A stretch of 64,000 nt of DNA from Prosthecobacter algae (GCF_039542385.1 NZ_BAABIA010000001.1:124001-188000), one strand, 5' to 3'. Positions 1-9,046 are shown, counted from the stretch's first letter. Program-made: numbers and translations. Notes: generated by a model from the letters alone, not told the origin.

Positions 1-1405
1 TGGAAAGCAGGCCTGCGGTGGCGTAATTTGAACTGCCCTGAAAGGACGTCAATTTACCGCCAGAGACCTGCATCCAGGCACCGTGACCAGTGGTATTCAC
101 CACGGCGGACCAGGGACCTAAAAAGCCATCGGCCATGGTCGTGCTGACCACATCCGGTTGGCTGGTGGTGAGCGTGAGCGAGCCTGGACTGGTGCGCACC
201 ACATTGCCGATGCTGATCTTCATGCTGCCGCCGAAACCTGGATTCAGAACGAGGTTCGAGCGGGCCGCTGAGACGGCTAGATCCCCAAAACGCTGGGTGT
301 TATCAGTGAAGTCTTTGCCCTGGAGAATGAAGACGCTGGGGGCCGTGGTGCCACCGATAAGGCTGAGGCTGCCGGGAGTGGCTAACCCGCTGTAAAGCAT
401 GTCTGCCTGTGGTGCGGCTGGTGCGGCGAAATTCAAGATGGTGATGCCTGCCGCCGTGGCTCCACTGCGGCCGATGATGGTGGCACCGCCGTAGGTGCTG
501 GTGCCATTCAGCGTGACCACGCTATCCGTCGAAGTGGAAAAACGCTGGAAGCCAAAGTTGCCGCCGCCATCGGTGATGGCTGCATTGATTACCGTGTTGA
601 GGATGCTGCGATTGGTATAGAGGGCGGCCTCTTCGCTGAGGGTGATCTGGCCATTGAACTGCATGTTGCTGCTGTCCACCCGGATGGCTCCATTGCCCTG
701 CCCGTTCCCTGCGATGGTCATGGGCACGTTGTAGATATTCCCTGTGCCGCCTGCGGCCAACACGCTGCCGGATTGGACCACGATGCGCTCCATGCCGCTC
801 ACCGTATTGCTACCTGCCAGGAGCAAGAAGATACCATTGATGGAGGAGCGGCTGTTCACATTCAGTACACCGGTGAGGTTTGGGCTAGCCGTGGAAAAGC
901 GAATGTATTGAAAGGCATTGATGCGTGTTTCATCTTTGCGCTGAAGCGTGAGGCCATTGCCCACCAGCACGGAATTAAGATTGATAAACAGCACGCCGGA
1001 ACTGCCGCTGGAGGTGTTGTTCGCGGCCTCAATGATGGCGTTGTTGGCAAACTGAATCGTGCCGCCAGCGATGGTGTAGGCGCTGGTGACGGGAAGGTCC
1101 TGTATGGTGGAGGTGCTGAAGGGATTGAAGACCATGCCGCCCACCTTCACCGTGCCTTCCACGGCCACAGTGCCCCCTGTCTTCGTTGCGCTGGTGCCAA
1201 AGGCAGCGATGGTGCTGCCCGCATTATCCCAGACAGCGTTGCTGCTGCCATTCCACCAGTTGGTGTTAGTCAGATTCCAGTTGCCATTGCCATTTTGGAC
1301 ACCGGTCGTCACTGTATCGGCATCCCAGGTGAGCTGGGCGGGCAGCGGACCGCAGGCAAACATCAGCAGGCCAAAAAACAGGGGCAGGGGAGATGAAGCT
1401 TTCAT
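1..1405 (-). CDS. Autotransporter-associated beta-strand repeat protein, N-terminal part (runs off the window)
   Basis: The frame is open on the minus strand from an ATG at 1405 to the window edge, giving about 468 residues. It begins with a signal peptide (MKASSPLPLFFGLLMFACGP...AQ), followed by LTWDADT and NWNLTNTNWWNGSSN. This W/N/G-rich opening is typical of verrucomicrobial secreted proteins built from autotransporter-associated beta-strand repeats. The rest is Ser/Thr/Asn/Gly-rich with repeated short segments such as TLNGTSTYGGATII and GSLTLTTS, as expected for a beta-helix. It is probably a surface or secreted passenger-like protein; its partner or substrate is unknown. The C-terminus, and so any PEP-CTERM or autotransporter barrel, is outside the window. 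The start lies inside an inverted repeat. Confidence 0.8.
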   Translation of the reverse strand, partial: MKASSPLPLFFGLLMFACGPLPAQLTWDADTVTTGVQNGNGNWNLTNTNWWNGSSNAVWDNAGSTIAAFGTSATKTGGTVAVEGTVKVGGMVFNPFSTSTIQDLPVTSAYTIAGGTIQFANNAIIEAANNTSSGSSGVLFINLNSVLVGNGLTLQRKDETRINAFQYIRFSTASPNLTGVLNVNSRSSINGIFLLLAGSNTVSGMERIVVQSGSVLAAGGTGNIYNVPMTIAGNGQGNGAIRVDSSNMQFNGQITLSEEAALYTNRSILNTVINAAITDGGGNFGFQRFSTSTDSVVTLNGTSTYGGATIIGRSGATAAGITILNFAAPAAPQADMLYSGLATPGSLSLIGGTTAPSVFILQGKDFTDNTQRFGDLAVSAARSNLVLNPGFGGSMKISIGNVVRTSPGSLTLTTSQPDVVSTTMADGFLGPWSAVVNTTGHGAWMQVSGGKLTSFQGSSNYATAGLLS

Positions 1406-1455
1406 GGTGCAGGAGAGTCGCCGCCCGCGCCGGGCCGTGGACTTCCTGCACCATG
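1403..1455. repeat. Inverted repeat spanning the start codon of the beta-strand repeat gene
   Basis: Two perfect 12-base arms, CATGGTGCAGGA at 1403-1414 and TCCTGCACCATG at 1444-1455, flank a 29-base GC-rich loop. In the minus-strand transcript the 3' arm contains the ATG of the large secreted protein, so a folded hairpin would bury the start codon. It may be a translational control structure or a dispersed palindromic repeat that happens to lie here. Confidence 0.6.
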
Positions 1456-1584
1456 AGGTGCCTGTTTTTGGCTTCAGTTTCGGGGGGTATGAAGTCACTT
1501 AGCTTGGCCTGTGCCAAGACACCCCGTGCGGCCCGAAGTGGGCACAAACGGATGGGTTTCCATCCCCCGAGCATGTGCCCAGCC

Positions 1585-2664
1585 CTACAGCTCCACGCGG
1601 AAGGCATCTTTATCCGTGACGCTTTCGGCGAATCCTACCAAAAGGTCGATTACCTGCTCCACATCCCGCAGGTCGGCCATCTCCACCACGCTGTGCATGT
1701 AGCGCAGCGGCAGGGAGACGAGGGCACTGGGGATGCCGTGCTGCTGGGTGAAGATGACATCCGTATCCGTGCCGGTGAAACGGGAAGAGGATTCATGCTG
1801 GATGAGCATCTTTTTTTCCTCGGCCACGGCCATCAACCGCTTTACCACCTCGGGGTGATTGGCGCTGCCATGGGTGAGGCTGGGGCCGCCACCCAGAGTC
1901 ACTTCGCCATGCTTCTTTACATCTACATTCGGGGTGTCCGTGGCATGGGTCACATCCAGCACGATGGCCACATCTGGCATCAGCCGATGAGCGGCCATCT
2001 TCGCCCCATTGCCGCCGATCTCTTCCTGCACGGCATTCACCGCCATCACGGAGGCGGGGAGGCGTGTCTTGCGCTTACTGAGGCGCGCGATGACCTCCGC
2101 GATGATGAATCCGCCGATGCGGTTGTCCAAAGCACGGCCTACCAGGCGATGCGCGCCGACCTCCTCCACCGTGTCTGAATACACCGCAGGGTGGCCCACG
2201 CGGATACCTGCATCGCTGACTTCGCCCGCGCTGCGTGCGCCGATGTCAATCCACAGCTCATGCACCTTCGGCGCTTTTTCATTGTCCCGATCTTCACGGA
2301 TGTGAATGGCGATGTTGCCAATGATGCCACGCACCGTGCCTTTGTCTCCTAGGATGTCCACGCGGCGTCCACGTGCCGTCGCCACATCGCTGCCGCCCAC
2401 ACGATCCACGCTGATGAAGCCTTCTTTGGAGATGTATTTCACCATGTAGCCGATCTCATCTGCGTGAGCTTCAAACATGATCTTCTTCGGCTTCTTACCC
2501 TTGCCATCCAGCGTGGCCCAGGCGGTGCCGTAAGCATCGCTCTCCACCCGGTCGGCAAACTTGCCCACATACCCCGCCCACTTGCGCTGGCCGCGCACTT
2601 CAAAACCCGTGGGGCTCGGCGTGGAAAGGAGATCAAAAAGAAAAGTCTTGGAGGCGGCGGTCAT
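1585..2664 (-). CDS. M42 family metallopeptidase (glutamyl aminopeptidase / endoglucanase-like FrvX)
   Basis: This 359-residue cytoplasmic protein has the usual length of the M42 family, tetrahedral dinuclear-metal aminopeptidases that trim oligopeptides from the N-terminus. The expected metal and catalytic positions are visible: H67 in EAHADEIG, bridging D180 in GRALDNRIGG, catalytic E214 and metal E215 in VQEEIGGNG, D237 in VLDVTHATD and H324 in RYMHSVVE. No signal peptide is present. It is on the same strand as the two genes upstream of it but separated by about 90 bases, so it may have its own promoter. Substrate specificity cannot be read from the sequence. Confidence 0.9.
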   Translation of the reverse strand: MTAASKTFLFDLLSTPSPTGFEVRGQRKWAGYVGKFADRVESDAYGTAWATLDGKGKKPKKIMFEAHADEIGYMVKYISKEGFISVDRVGGSDVATARGRRVDILGDKGTVRGIIGNIAIHIREDRDNEKAPKVHELWIDIGARSAGEVSDAGIRVGHPAVYSDTVEEVGAHRLVGRALDNRIGGFIIAEVIARLSKRKTRLPASVMAVNAVQEEIGGNGAKMAAHRLMPDVAIVLDVTHATDTPNVDVKKHGEVTLGGGPSLTHGSANHPEVVKRLMAVAEEKKMLIQHESSSRFTGTDTDVIFTQQHGIPSALVSLPLRYMHSVVEMADLRDVEQVIDLLVGFAESVTDKDAFRVEL

Positions 2665-2753
2665 AAGGCATGAAGAGATGTTACGTCTGTAAACGAGGTC
2701 TCAGCCGGAGCAAGCCTCGGCCAAGCGCGAATGATGGGCCTATCTGCCACGCT

Positions 2754-3626
2754 TCACTTCGGCACCACTGCTAAGTAATTGCGTACGGTGCTCCAGCCGG
2801 GGCGGTTGATTTCCTGGCCATCTGTCTGCCGGACGTAGAGCGCGGTGGAGCGGCCTCCATCCAGGTTCAGCGCTCTCTGAACCTGCATGTCGGGGAGCAG
2901 GCTATCACTGGCCAGAAGTTCTCCCAATCCCGCCAAAGTGGTGCTGCGGACGGTGCCCAGGGCCCAAAGGCGCTGACCGTCTGTGGCGATGAAGCTGCGG
3001 GCCGCGTACTTGGTGCGATTTAGCGAGGGCAAAGGCTGGCCCGCATCCACCAGTCGCGGTCCCGCCTGCACCATCTGAGTTACGCCTTTTTCGCCTAAAA
3101 ACTCGGAATTCCACACGAGATAAGGTTCCTGCCCAATGACGACCATCGCCCCTGAAACGAGGCTGCTGCGCATGAACTGGCCAGTCGTGCGCCCATCGGC
3201 TATCATCAGGCCCAACGTAGAGAAGTTGGGGTGGAAAAAGCCTCCGTTCACTCCCGCGATAGCCCCCGCTTGGCGCATGATAGACGCCAGAACGTGGCCC
3301 CCTGCGTATTCCGTGGGCTGGTCCAGTACCCGTAGCGAGCAGCGCTGACTGTCAAAAATCACCACACTCAACTCAGCCTTGCCTTCGGCACTGCGAGCGG
3401 TGAATTCATAAAACTGCGCCCCCGATCCCAAAGAACTGCTGCGCACTGATGACGCCTGTTGCCAATGGGCGAAATCCCGAGGCGGTGCCATTGGGGGGTG
3501 TGCGGCACTGGTCGATGGCGCTACGCTAGGTTGAAAAATCGGGGGTGCTGGAGTGGTCTGAAACTCCTGCTGAACGCACTGGGTGAGACACAGGCTGGCC
3601 AGGAAGAGAAAAAGACAGGCTTTCAT
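2754..3626 (-). CDS. Phosphodiester glycosidase family lipoprotein (NAGPA/DUF2233 fold)
   Basis: The start is placed at the ATG at 3626 because MKACLFLFLASLCLTQC forms a proper lipoprotein signal peptide with its Cys. An in-frame ATG further upstream would overlap rdgB and add a non-signal extension. After a Pro-rich linker, the domain shows the family hallmarks GVNGGFFHPN, ADGRTTGQ, QAGPRLVDAGQP, RSFIATDG and LNLDGGRSTALYV. Homologues cleave phosphodiester-linked GlcNAc (human uncovering enzyme) or act on cell-surface glycans in bacteria; the substrate here is unknown. It lies 13 bases downstream of rdgB and is probably cotranscribed with it. Confidence 0.8.
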   Translation of the reverse strand: MKACLFLFLASLCLTQCVQQEFQTTPAPPIFQPSVAPSTSAAHPPMAPPRDFAHWQQASSVRSSSLGSGAQFYEFTARSAEGKAELSVVIFDSQRCSLRVLDQPTEYAGGHVLASIMRQAGAIAGVNGGFFHPNFSTLGLMIADGRTTGQFMRSSLVSGAMVVIGQEPYLVWNSEFLGEKGVTQMVQAGPRLVDAGQPLPSLNRTKYAARSFIATDGQRLWALGTVRSTTLAGLGELLASDSLLPDMQVQRALNLDGGRSTALYVRQTDGQEINRPGWSTVRNYLAVVPK

Positions 3627-3639
3627 GGTGGCAATGCCA

Positions 3640-4281
3640 TCAACCCGGGAGGGCAATATGGGCATTCACAATGAGAGCTTCGGGGCTGCTTTTTAGCCAT
3701 TTTTGCATGGACTCCAAGGCATGAGCACGATGGCTGAGCTGATTTTTAGTCTCTGCGGGCAGTTCTCCAAAGGTTTGATTGTAACCTTGCGGCGTGAACA
3801 TGGCATCATAGCCGAACCCCCCGCGGCCGCGCTCAATGGTGCTGACGTGGCCTTCGATCGTCCCATGTGTGACGTGCAGCACTTGACCATCTCGGATAAG
3901 GGCCAGACAGCAGCGGAATCGAGCCGAGAAAAACTGGCCTGGATTGGTGCTCACTCGGCGGAGCCGGTCCTTGAGAAATTTCCGGTTGTCAGCATCACTG
4001 GCGTCTTCCCCTGCATACCGAGCAGAACGAACACCTGGCTCCTTATTCAAAATGTCTACTTCGAGGCCAGAGTCATCCGCCAAGACCAGCATGCCTGGGC
4101 ATGCTCGGCTACCTGCCTGGGCTTTGATGATCGCGTTTGCTTCGAAAGTACTGCCTGTTTCTTCTGGCTGCGTAACACCAGGATGGGAGTGAAAGTCTTG
4201 AACCTGCCATTCGGTTCCGAGCATGGCGGAAACCTCTTGAGTTTTATGGGCATTCGAAGTGGCAAGTAACAGTTCAGGCAT
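3640..4281 (-). CDS. rdgB: Non-canonical purine NTP pyrophosphatase (dITP/XTP), RdgB/HAM1 family
   Basis: This 213-residue cytoplasmic house-cleaning enzyme hydrolyses dITP, ITP and XTP to monophosphates and keeps deaminated purines out of nucleic acids. Family motifs are all present: LLATSNAHKTQE at the N-terminus, ETGSTFEANAIIKA, LADDSGLEVDIL, GVRSARYAG, GRGGFGYDAMFTP and ELPAETKNQLSHRAHAL near the C-terminus. Length fits the family, with a short extra tail. It is the first gene of a minus-strand unit with the glycosidase lipoprotein and reads away from the AT-rich region upstream of lpxC. Confidence 0.93.
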   Translation of the reverse strand: MPELLLATSNAHKTQEVSAMLGTEWQVQDFHSHPGVTQPEETGSTFEANAIIKAQAGSRACPGMLVLADDSGLEVDILNKEPGVRSARYAGEDASDADNRKFLKDRLRRVSTNPGQFFSARFRCCLALIRDGQVLHVTHGTIEGHVSTIERGRGGFGYDAMFTPQGYNQTFGELPAETKNQLSHRAHALESMQKWLKSSPEALIVNAHIALPG

Positions 4282-4660
4282 AGGTTAGATGTAAGCAGGT
4301 CTTATAATGCAGGAATGACAGATGATCAAGTTGACAAGCCTTTACTGTTACTTGGTTAATTTATCCTGGTTCATGCATAATTATTTGATGATAACGTCAG
4401 TCTTTATTATCTAATGATAATACATTTAAATGTATAATAATTTGATTTAAGATGGCGGAATCTAGGGTAAGCTTAGGTTGTTTGAATGCCGCTGAAAGTC
4501 ATTTTTGAAGTGCGGCTGGGGCATGCGGCTCTTCATTCGCGATATAAAACGCTGCGTTTTCTGATGGATAATCGCAGTGTTGTCGGGGCCAAGCATGTGG
4601 CTCGCTGGGATTTTCCTTTGACCCCACCCCCCCGCACGGCTAAAACGGGCATCCCTTTCC
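4282..4660 (+). promoter_or_regulatory. AT-rich intergenic control region between rdgB and lpxC/fabZ
   Basis: This 379-base gap has no convincing gene. Roughly 4300-4480 is strikingly AT-rich for this genome. It holds a TTGACA at 4331-4336 with a weak -10 (GTTAAT) about 18 bases on, a perfect TATAAT at 4433-4438, and a perfect 16-base palindrome ATACATTTAAATGTAT at 4420-4435 that overlaps it. Further down, AAAACGC/GCGTTTT at 4546-4560 forms a one-base-loop palindrome. It probably carries divergent promoters for rdgB and the lipid A genes, with a dimeric regulator site; the exact start sites are not determined. Confidence 0.45.
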
Positions 4661-5980
4661 ATGCCTGCTTCAGACCGTCAACACACGCTGGCCAAGCCCG
4701 CCTCCATCACCGGCACTTCACTGCATACCGGTGAGCAAGTCACCCTCACCCTGCAGCCTGCGCCGGAGAACTTCGGTTTCAAGTTTCGCCGCATGGATCT
4801 GGAGGACAAGCCTTTCATCCCGGCCCTGGTGGAGAAAGTGCAGAAGGTGGAACGTGCGACCACCATCGCCGAGGGCGGTGTGAATGTGCATACGGTGGAG
4901 CATGTCATTAGCGCTCTGGCTGGCATGGGCGTGGACAATGCCATCATTGAGATGGATGCCAATGAGCCCCCCATCGTGGACGGCAGTTCCCAGCCCTTTG
5001 TGGAACTGATCAAAAAAGCAGGCCTTCAGGAGCAGTCAGAGCCGCGCAAGATTTTCGAGATCCGTGAGCCGATTTATCAGGAGACCCGCGATGGAACCAT
5101 CATCACCATCGTGCCGGACAAAAAGTTCCGCATCAGTTGCACCAACGTGGGGCCGGAAGGGCGCTTCACCCAGTATATCTCCCTGGAGATCAATCCGGAG
5201 ACGTATGAAAAGGAAATCGCCCCGGCTCGCACCTTTGTTTATTATGAAGACATCGCTCCGCTGATGGAGAAGGGGCTGATCAAGGGTGGGACACTGGAAG
5301 CCGCAGTGGTTGTCCGTGGGGAAACGCTGCTGTCGAAGCAGCCCCTGCGTTTCAACAACGAGTTCGTCCGCCACAAGATTCTCGACATCATTGGTGACCT
5401 CATGCTTTCGGGCAAACGGATCACCGGTCATGTCATCGCCGTGCGTCCAGGCCACGGCCCCAATACCGAGATGGCTCGTGCCATTGTCTCCCAATACAAC
5501 GCCATGCGCGCCATGGTGCCGCCGGCGGTGAACATCCCAAGTGGTGAGGCCGTGCTGGACATCAATGAGGTGATGAACATCCTGCCTCATCGCTATCCCT
5601 TCCTGCTGGTGGACCGCATCATTGGCTTTGAAGGTGAGACCAAGTGCCGTGGCATCAAGAATGTCACCATCAATGAGCAGTTCTTCCAGGGGCATTTCCC
5701 AGGCCACCCGATCATGCCAGGGGTGCTGCAACTCGAGGCGATGGCTCAAGTGGCCAGCATCGTGCTTCTGAGAATGCCAAGCCACCAGGGCAAGATCGGC
5801 TACTTCCTAAGCGCCAACAACGTCAAGTGGCGGAAGCCCGTGGTTCCTGGCGACACGCTCATCATTGAGACTGAGATCACGAAGGCCAAGCGCAGCATCG
5901 CCCAGGCCATTGGGCGCTGTCTGGTCAATGGCCAGGTCGTCTCCGAAGCCGAACTGATGTTCAACGTGGTTGATCGTTAG
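4661..5980 (+). CDS. lpxC/fabZ: Bifunctional LpxC deacetylase / FabZ 3-hydroxyacyl-ACP dehydratase
   Basis: A 439-residue fusion of two cytoplasmic enzymes. Residues 1-290 are LpxC, which commits UDP-3-O-acyl-GlcNAc to lipid A; Zn ligands H81 (HTVEH), H238 and D242 ([10 protein letters not shown]) and the late H265 (RPGHGPN) are visible. Residues about 295-439 are FabZ of type II fatty acid synthesis, with [13 protein letters not shown]345 in [11 protein letters not shown] and E359 in LEAMAQ. The two activities compete for the hydroxyacyl-ACP pool, so fusing them fixes their ratio. Such fusions are known in Bacteroidetes, Chlorobi and PVC bacteria. lpxA follows 66 bases on. Confidence 0.95.
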   Translation: MPASDRQHTLAKPASITGTSLHTGEQVTLTLQPAPENFGFKFRRMDLEDKPFIPALVEKVQKVERATTIAEGGVNVHTVEHVISALAGMGVDNAIIEMDANEPPIVDGSSQPFVELIKKAGLQEQSEPRKIFEIREPIYQETRDGTIITIVPDKKFRISCTNVGPEGRFTQYISLEINPETYEKEIAPARTFVYYEDIAPLMEKGLIKGGTLEAAVVVRGETLLSKQPLRFNNEFVRHKILDIIGDLMLSGKRITGHVIAVRPGHGPNTEMARAIVSQYNAMRAMVPPAVNIPSGEAVLDINEVMNILPHRYPFLLVDRIIGFEGETKCRGIKNVTINEQFFQGHFPGHPIMPGVLQLEAMAQVASIVLLRMPSHQGKIGYFLSANNVKWRKPVVPGDTLIIETEITKAKRSIAQAIGRCLVNGQVVSEAELMFNVVDR

Positions 5981-5992
5981 TCGGCCCGCCGA

Positions 5993-6014
5993 GCAGGGCC
6001 TTTCCTGCCTTTTT
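5993..6014 (+). terminator. Weak possible intrinsic terminator between fabZ and lpxA
   Basis: A 5-bp hairpin GCAGG/CCTGC (5993-5997 with 6004-6008) is followed by CTTTTTAT. The short stem suggests partial termination at most, so lpxA may still be read from the upstream promoter. Confidence 0.3.
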
Positions 6015-6046
6015 ATCCTCCAGTCTGACCCGCTGCTCCATCACTC

Positions 6047-6847
6047 ATGCCCATTCATCCCACTGCCATCATTGATCCTTCTGCAAAAATTGGTGCTGAT
6101 GTCACGATCGGCCCCTACTGCATCATTGGAGCGGGCGTAGAACTGGGCGATGGCACCACGCTACAGCATCACGTGACCGTCATAGGTCCGACGAAGATCG
6201 GGAAAAACAACCGGTTTTATGCCTATGGCTCCATTGGCCAGCAGACGCAGGATTTGAAGTATGCGGCGGAGCCGACGTACCTGGAGATTGGTGACGACAA
6301 CACCTTCCGCGAGTTTTGTTCTGTGCACCGAGCCACCAGCCCTGGTGATAAAACGGTGATCGGCAGCCACAATAATTTCCTCTCTTATGTGCACATCGCC
6401 CACGACTGCATCGTGGGTAACCATGTCATTTTTTCGAACAACGGCACCCTCGCTGGCCATGTGGTGGTGGAGGACCACGTGATTTTAGGAGGGCTCAGCG
6501 CCGTGCATCAGTTCTGCCGAATTGGCACCCGCAGCATCATTGGCGGCTGCTCGAAAGTGGTTCAGGATGTGACGCCGTACAGCACTGCCGATGGCAATCC
6601 GGCCCGCACTCGCGGGCTAAACATTGTGGGGCTGCAGCGGGCGGGTTTTACCCGTGAGCAGATGCGCGCCATCCGTGCCGCCTTCCGCAAAGTCTATCGC
6701 AGCGGCTTGAACAATGCCCAGGCTGTGGAGGAACTGCGCAGCGGCCCGCTGACGACGGAAGCGACCGTTTTCACGGATTTTGTTTCCACCACAAAACGCG
6801 GTATCACCCCAGGGAGCAAAGCTGGTGTGGAAGACGGCGAGGATTGA
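6047..6847 (+). CDS. lpxA: Acyl-ACP--UDP-N-acetylglucosamine O-acyltransferase
   Basis: This 266-residue protein has the length and structure of LpxA, the first enzyme of lipid A synthesis. Residues 3-190 are hexapeptide repeats forming a left-handed parallel beta-helix (IHPTAIIDPSAKIG, VTIGPYCIIGAGVELGDGT). Catalytic H119 sits in YVHIAHDCIVGN, and DGNPARTRGLN marks the active-site groove. Residues 195-266 are the helical C-terminal domain. It acts as a cytoplasmic homotrimer, and its product is deacetylated by the LpxC half of the preceding gene. lpxD, lpxB and lpxK are not in the window. Confidence 0.95.
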   Translation: MPIHPTAIIDPSAKIGADVTIGPYCIIGAGVELGDGTTLQHHVTVIGPTKIGKNNRFYAYGSIGQQTQDLKYAAEPTYLEIGDDNTFREFCSVHRATSPGDKTVIGSHNNFLSYVHIAHDCIVGNHVIFSNNGTLAGHVVVEDHVILGGLSAVHQFCRIGTRSIIGGCSKVVQDVTPYSTADGNPARTRGLNIVGLQRAGFTREQMRAIRAAFRKVYRSGLNNAQAVEELRSGPLTTEATVFTDFVSTTKRGITPGSKAGVEDGED

Positions 6848-6872
6848 TCGCGCCTTCCACTGCAAAGCACAT

Positions 6873-7511
6873 TTAAGCCGTCTTTTCCATCAGGCCATGC
6901 TGGATGCAGTATTGCACCAGCTCTGGCAGGGACTTGACCCGCAGCTTTTCCATGAGGCGCACCCGGTAAGTGCTGACGGTCTTGCTGCTGAGGCTGAGAT
7001 CGGAGGCGATTTCTTTGATGGCATCGCCGTTGATCAGCTTGCGCAGCACCTGAAACTCCCGCTCGGAGAGCGTCGTATGGGGCTGCTCCTGGAAATCGGA
7101 ACGGACAAAGGCGGCCAGATTTTGGGCCAGATTAGGACTGATGTAATTCTGACCCACCAGGATTTCCTTGATGGCTTTGAGAAACTCACCGGTGCCGGCG
7201 CTCTTGCAAACATAGCCTGCAGCTCCAGCCTTGAAAGCCCGGACGCCATAGACGGATTCATCATGTCCGCTGCAAACTAGAACCGCAGGAGCGTGGGGAC
7301 GTGCTTTCATTTCGGCCAGAAAGTCTAACCCGTTCCGCCCCGGAATGGTCACGTCCAGGATCACCACATCCCATGACTGGGCGGCCATCATATCTTGGGC
7401 TTCCTGGTAAGTGCCGGCTTCGCCGAACTCATAACTGCCCAGCGTCATCATCGCGTGCTTGTAGGCGTCGCGCATGAGCTGGTGATCATCAACAATGAGA
7501 ACTCTCTTCAT
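6873..7511 (-). CDS. NarL/FixJ-type DNA-binding response regulator
   Basis: The start is placed at the ATG giving MKRVLIVDDH, three codons inside the longest frame, because it begins the receiver domain properly. The receiver spans about residues 2-120 with acidic D8/D9, phospho-acceptor D53 in VVILDVTIPG and the Lys in AAGYVCKSAGTGEF. A LuxR-type helix-turn-helix follows (TLSEREFQVLRKLINGDAIKEIA, LSSKTVSTYRVRLMEKL). No cognate histidine kinase is adjacent, so it is an orphan here. It converges on lpxA and lies downstream of the MacB-like permease on the same strand. Confidence 0.9.
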   Translation of the reverse strand: MKRVLIVDDHQLMRDAYKHAMMTLGSYEFGEAGTYQEAQDMMAAQSWDVVILDVTIPGRNGLDFLAEMKARPHAPAVLVCSGHDESVYGVRAFKAGAAGYVCKSAGTGEFLKAIKEILVGQNYISPNLAQNLAAFVRSDFQEQPHTTLSEREFQVLRKLINGDAIKEIASDLSLSSKTVSTYRVRLMEKLRVKSLPELVQYCIQHGLMEKTA

Positions 7512-7582
7512 TAATCTCAAATTTGGCGGAACTTTTTGTGAAATACAGCAATAATTATGGATTCATCAATCAGATTTGCGAC

Positions 7583-8905
7583 TTACTCGTGTCGAAGGGC
7601 CTCAACAGGGTTCATCCGGGCTGCCCTACGGGCGGGATAGATGCCAAAAGCAATGCCAGTGAAGACGGAGATCAGGAAGGCCAGGGCAGGGGACCATATT
7701 TTGACAACCGTGGTTACACCAGCAAAGTGTTCCACCGCAATCGGGATGGAGACACCAACGATGACGCCGAGCACCCCCCCGGCACCTGAGAGCAGGACGG
7801 TTTCAATAAGGAATTGGACAACGATGTCCGCCTGACGTGCGCCCATGGCGCGTCGGATGCCGATCTCGCGGGTGCGCTCCGTAACGCTCGCCAGCATGAT
7901 GTTCATGATGCCGATGCCACCCACCAGCAGGGAGATGGCAGCGATGCTGCCGAGCACGATGCTGAAGATCTGCTTGGTACGCTCCGCCTGGCGAAGCAAT
8001 TCGACGGGGACGATGATGCGCCAGTCTTCCTTTTTGTGATTCTTCGTCATGAGATGGCGGATAGCATTGGCCCGGCTTTCCACCTGGTTCACGTCTTCCA
8101 CGCGTATGATGGCCTCGTGGAACTCGACTTTTTCCGCCTCAAAGCTACCGCTGCGCATGCGAAAGAAGGTCTCGCCATACTGGTCCATCAGCGTGGAAAA
8201 GGGAATCATCACCTGGGCGCTGCCCACATTGCTGGTGTTGCTGCCGCTGTCGCCCCCCACGCGCTGTCCCTCATCTTCCATGATGCCCAGAATCTTGTAG
8301 TAGTAGCCTTTGACGCGCACGGATTTGCCTGTGGGGGTAGAAAGCGGGAAGAGTTTGGCCGCTGCCGTCTGGTTCAGCACGCAGACGGGCAGTTTTTCAT
8401 TGAGTTCCAGATCGGTGAAAAAGCGGCCCTGAATCACCGTGCGGTTGCGCATCTGCGGATAAACCGGCAGCACGCCCAGGATCTGGCCGTCCACGCTGCG
8501 GTCCAAGTTCCAAATGTTTTCGCTGAGGATGCGACTTGGCACTACGACGCTGACGCCGGGCACTGTCTGGCGGATCTGCTGCATGTCACGGGTGGTGAGG
8601 CCGTATTCCAAGACCATGCTGCGCGCCTCAGCGGAGGATCCCTGGCCGTCTGGCGGTTTCACGCTTTCGAGAATGATGTTTTGGCTTCCCAGCCGACGGA
8701 TCTGCTCCTGCGCCTCATGGCTGGCACCTTCGCCGATGGCCAGCATGGCCACGACTGAAGCCACCCCAAAAATGACCCCCAGGGCGGTTAGAAAGGAGCG
8801 TAGCTTGTTGAGCCAAATGCTCTTCATCCCCAGGGAAACGGTGCGCCACAAATGCTGGGGCGAGGCAAAAAGACGGAGGATGGGATGGCGGGCTAACAGA
8901 GACAT
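7583..8905 (-). CDS. MacB-type ABC transporter permease (FtsX family)
   Basis: This 440-residue inner-membrane protein has the MacB permease topology: one transmembrane segment near residues 38-60 (FLTALGVIFGVASVVAMLAIGEGA), a large periplasmic MacB core (about 65-310), and three C-terminal membrane segments ending in the FtsX block (GGIGIMNIMLASVTERTREIGIRRAMGAR ... GIYPARRAARMNPVEALRHE). Such permeases do mechanotransmission in export of lipoproteins, peptides or antibiotics. No ATPase or periplasmic adaptor gene adjoins it, so the ATP-binding partner must be elsewhere. Confidence 0.88.
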   Translation of the reverse strand: MSLLARHPILRLFASPQHLWRTVSLGMKSIWLNKLRSFLTALGVIFGVASVVAMLAIGEGASHEAQEQIRRLGSQNIILESVKPPDGQGSSAEARSMVLEYGLTTRDMQQIRQTVPGVSVVVPSRILSENIWNLDRSVDGQILGVLPVYPQMRNRTVIQGRFFTDLELNEKLPVCVLNQTAAAKLFPLSTPTGKSVRVKGYYYKILGIMEDEGQRVGGDSGSNTSNVGSAQVMIPFSTLMDQYGETFFRMRSGSFEAEKVEFHEAIIRVEDVNQVESRANAIRHLMTKNHKKEDWRIIVPVELLRQAERTKQIFSIVLGSIAAISLLVGGIGIMNIMLASVTERTREIGIRRAMGARQADIVVQFLIETVLLSGAGGVLGVIVGVSIPIAVEHFAGVTTVVKIWSPALAFLISVFTGIAFGIYPARRAARMNPVEALRHE

Positions 8906-9046
8906 CTATCAAAAAGGGGGGCTTATAGCACGGTGTGAGAGGGCGGGTTCCTTCAAATGTCCAAGGATTAGTGATAAATCCCGTGCCGAGATGAGGGGGA
9001 TTTTACTGCTTGCGACGAAGAGTCGGCCCCGTTAGAGCCGCTGACG

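Noticed and set aside
773-1396. Plus-strand open frames in the first 1.5 kb
   Set aside because: They lie antisense to the secreted repeat protein, which reads with a signal peptide and family-typical sequence.
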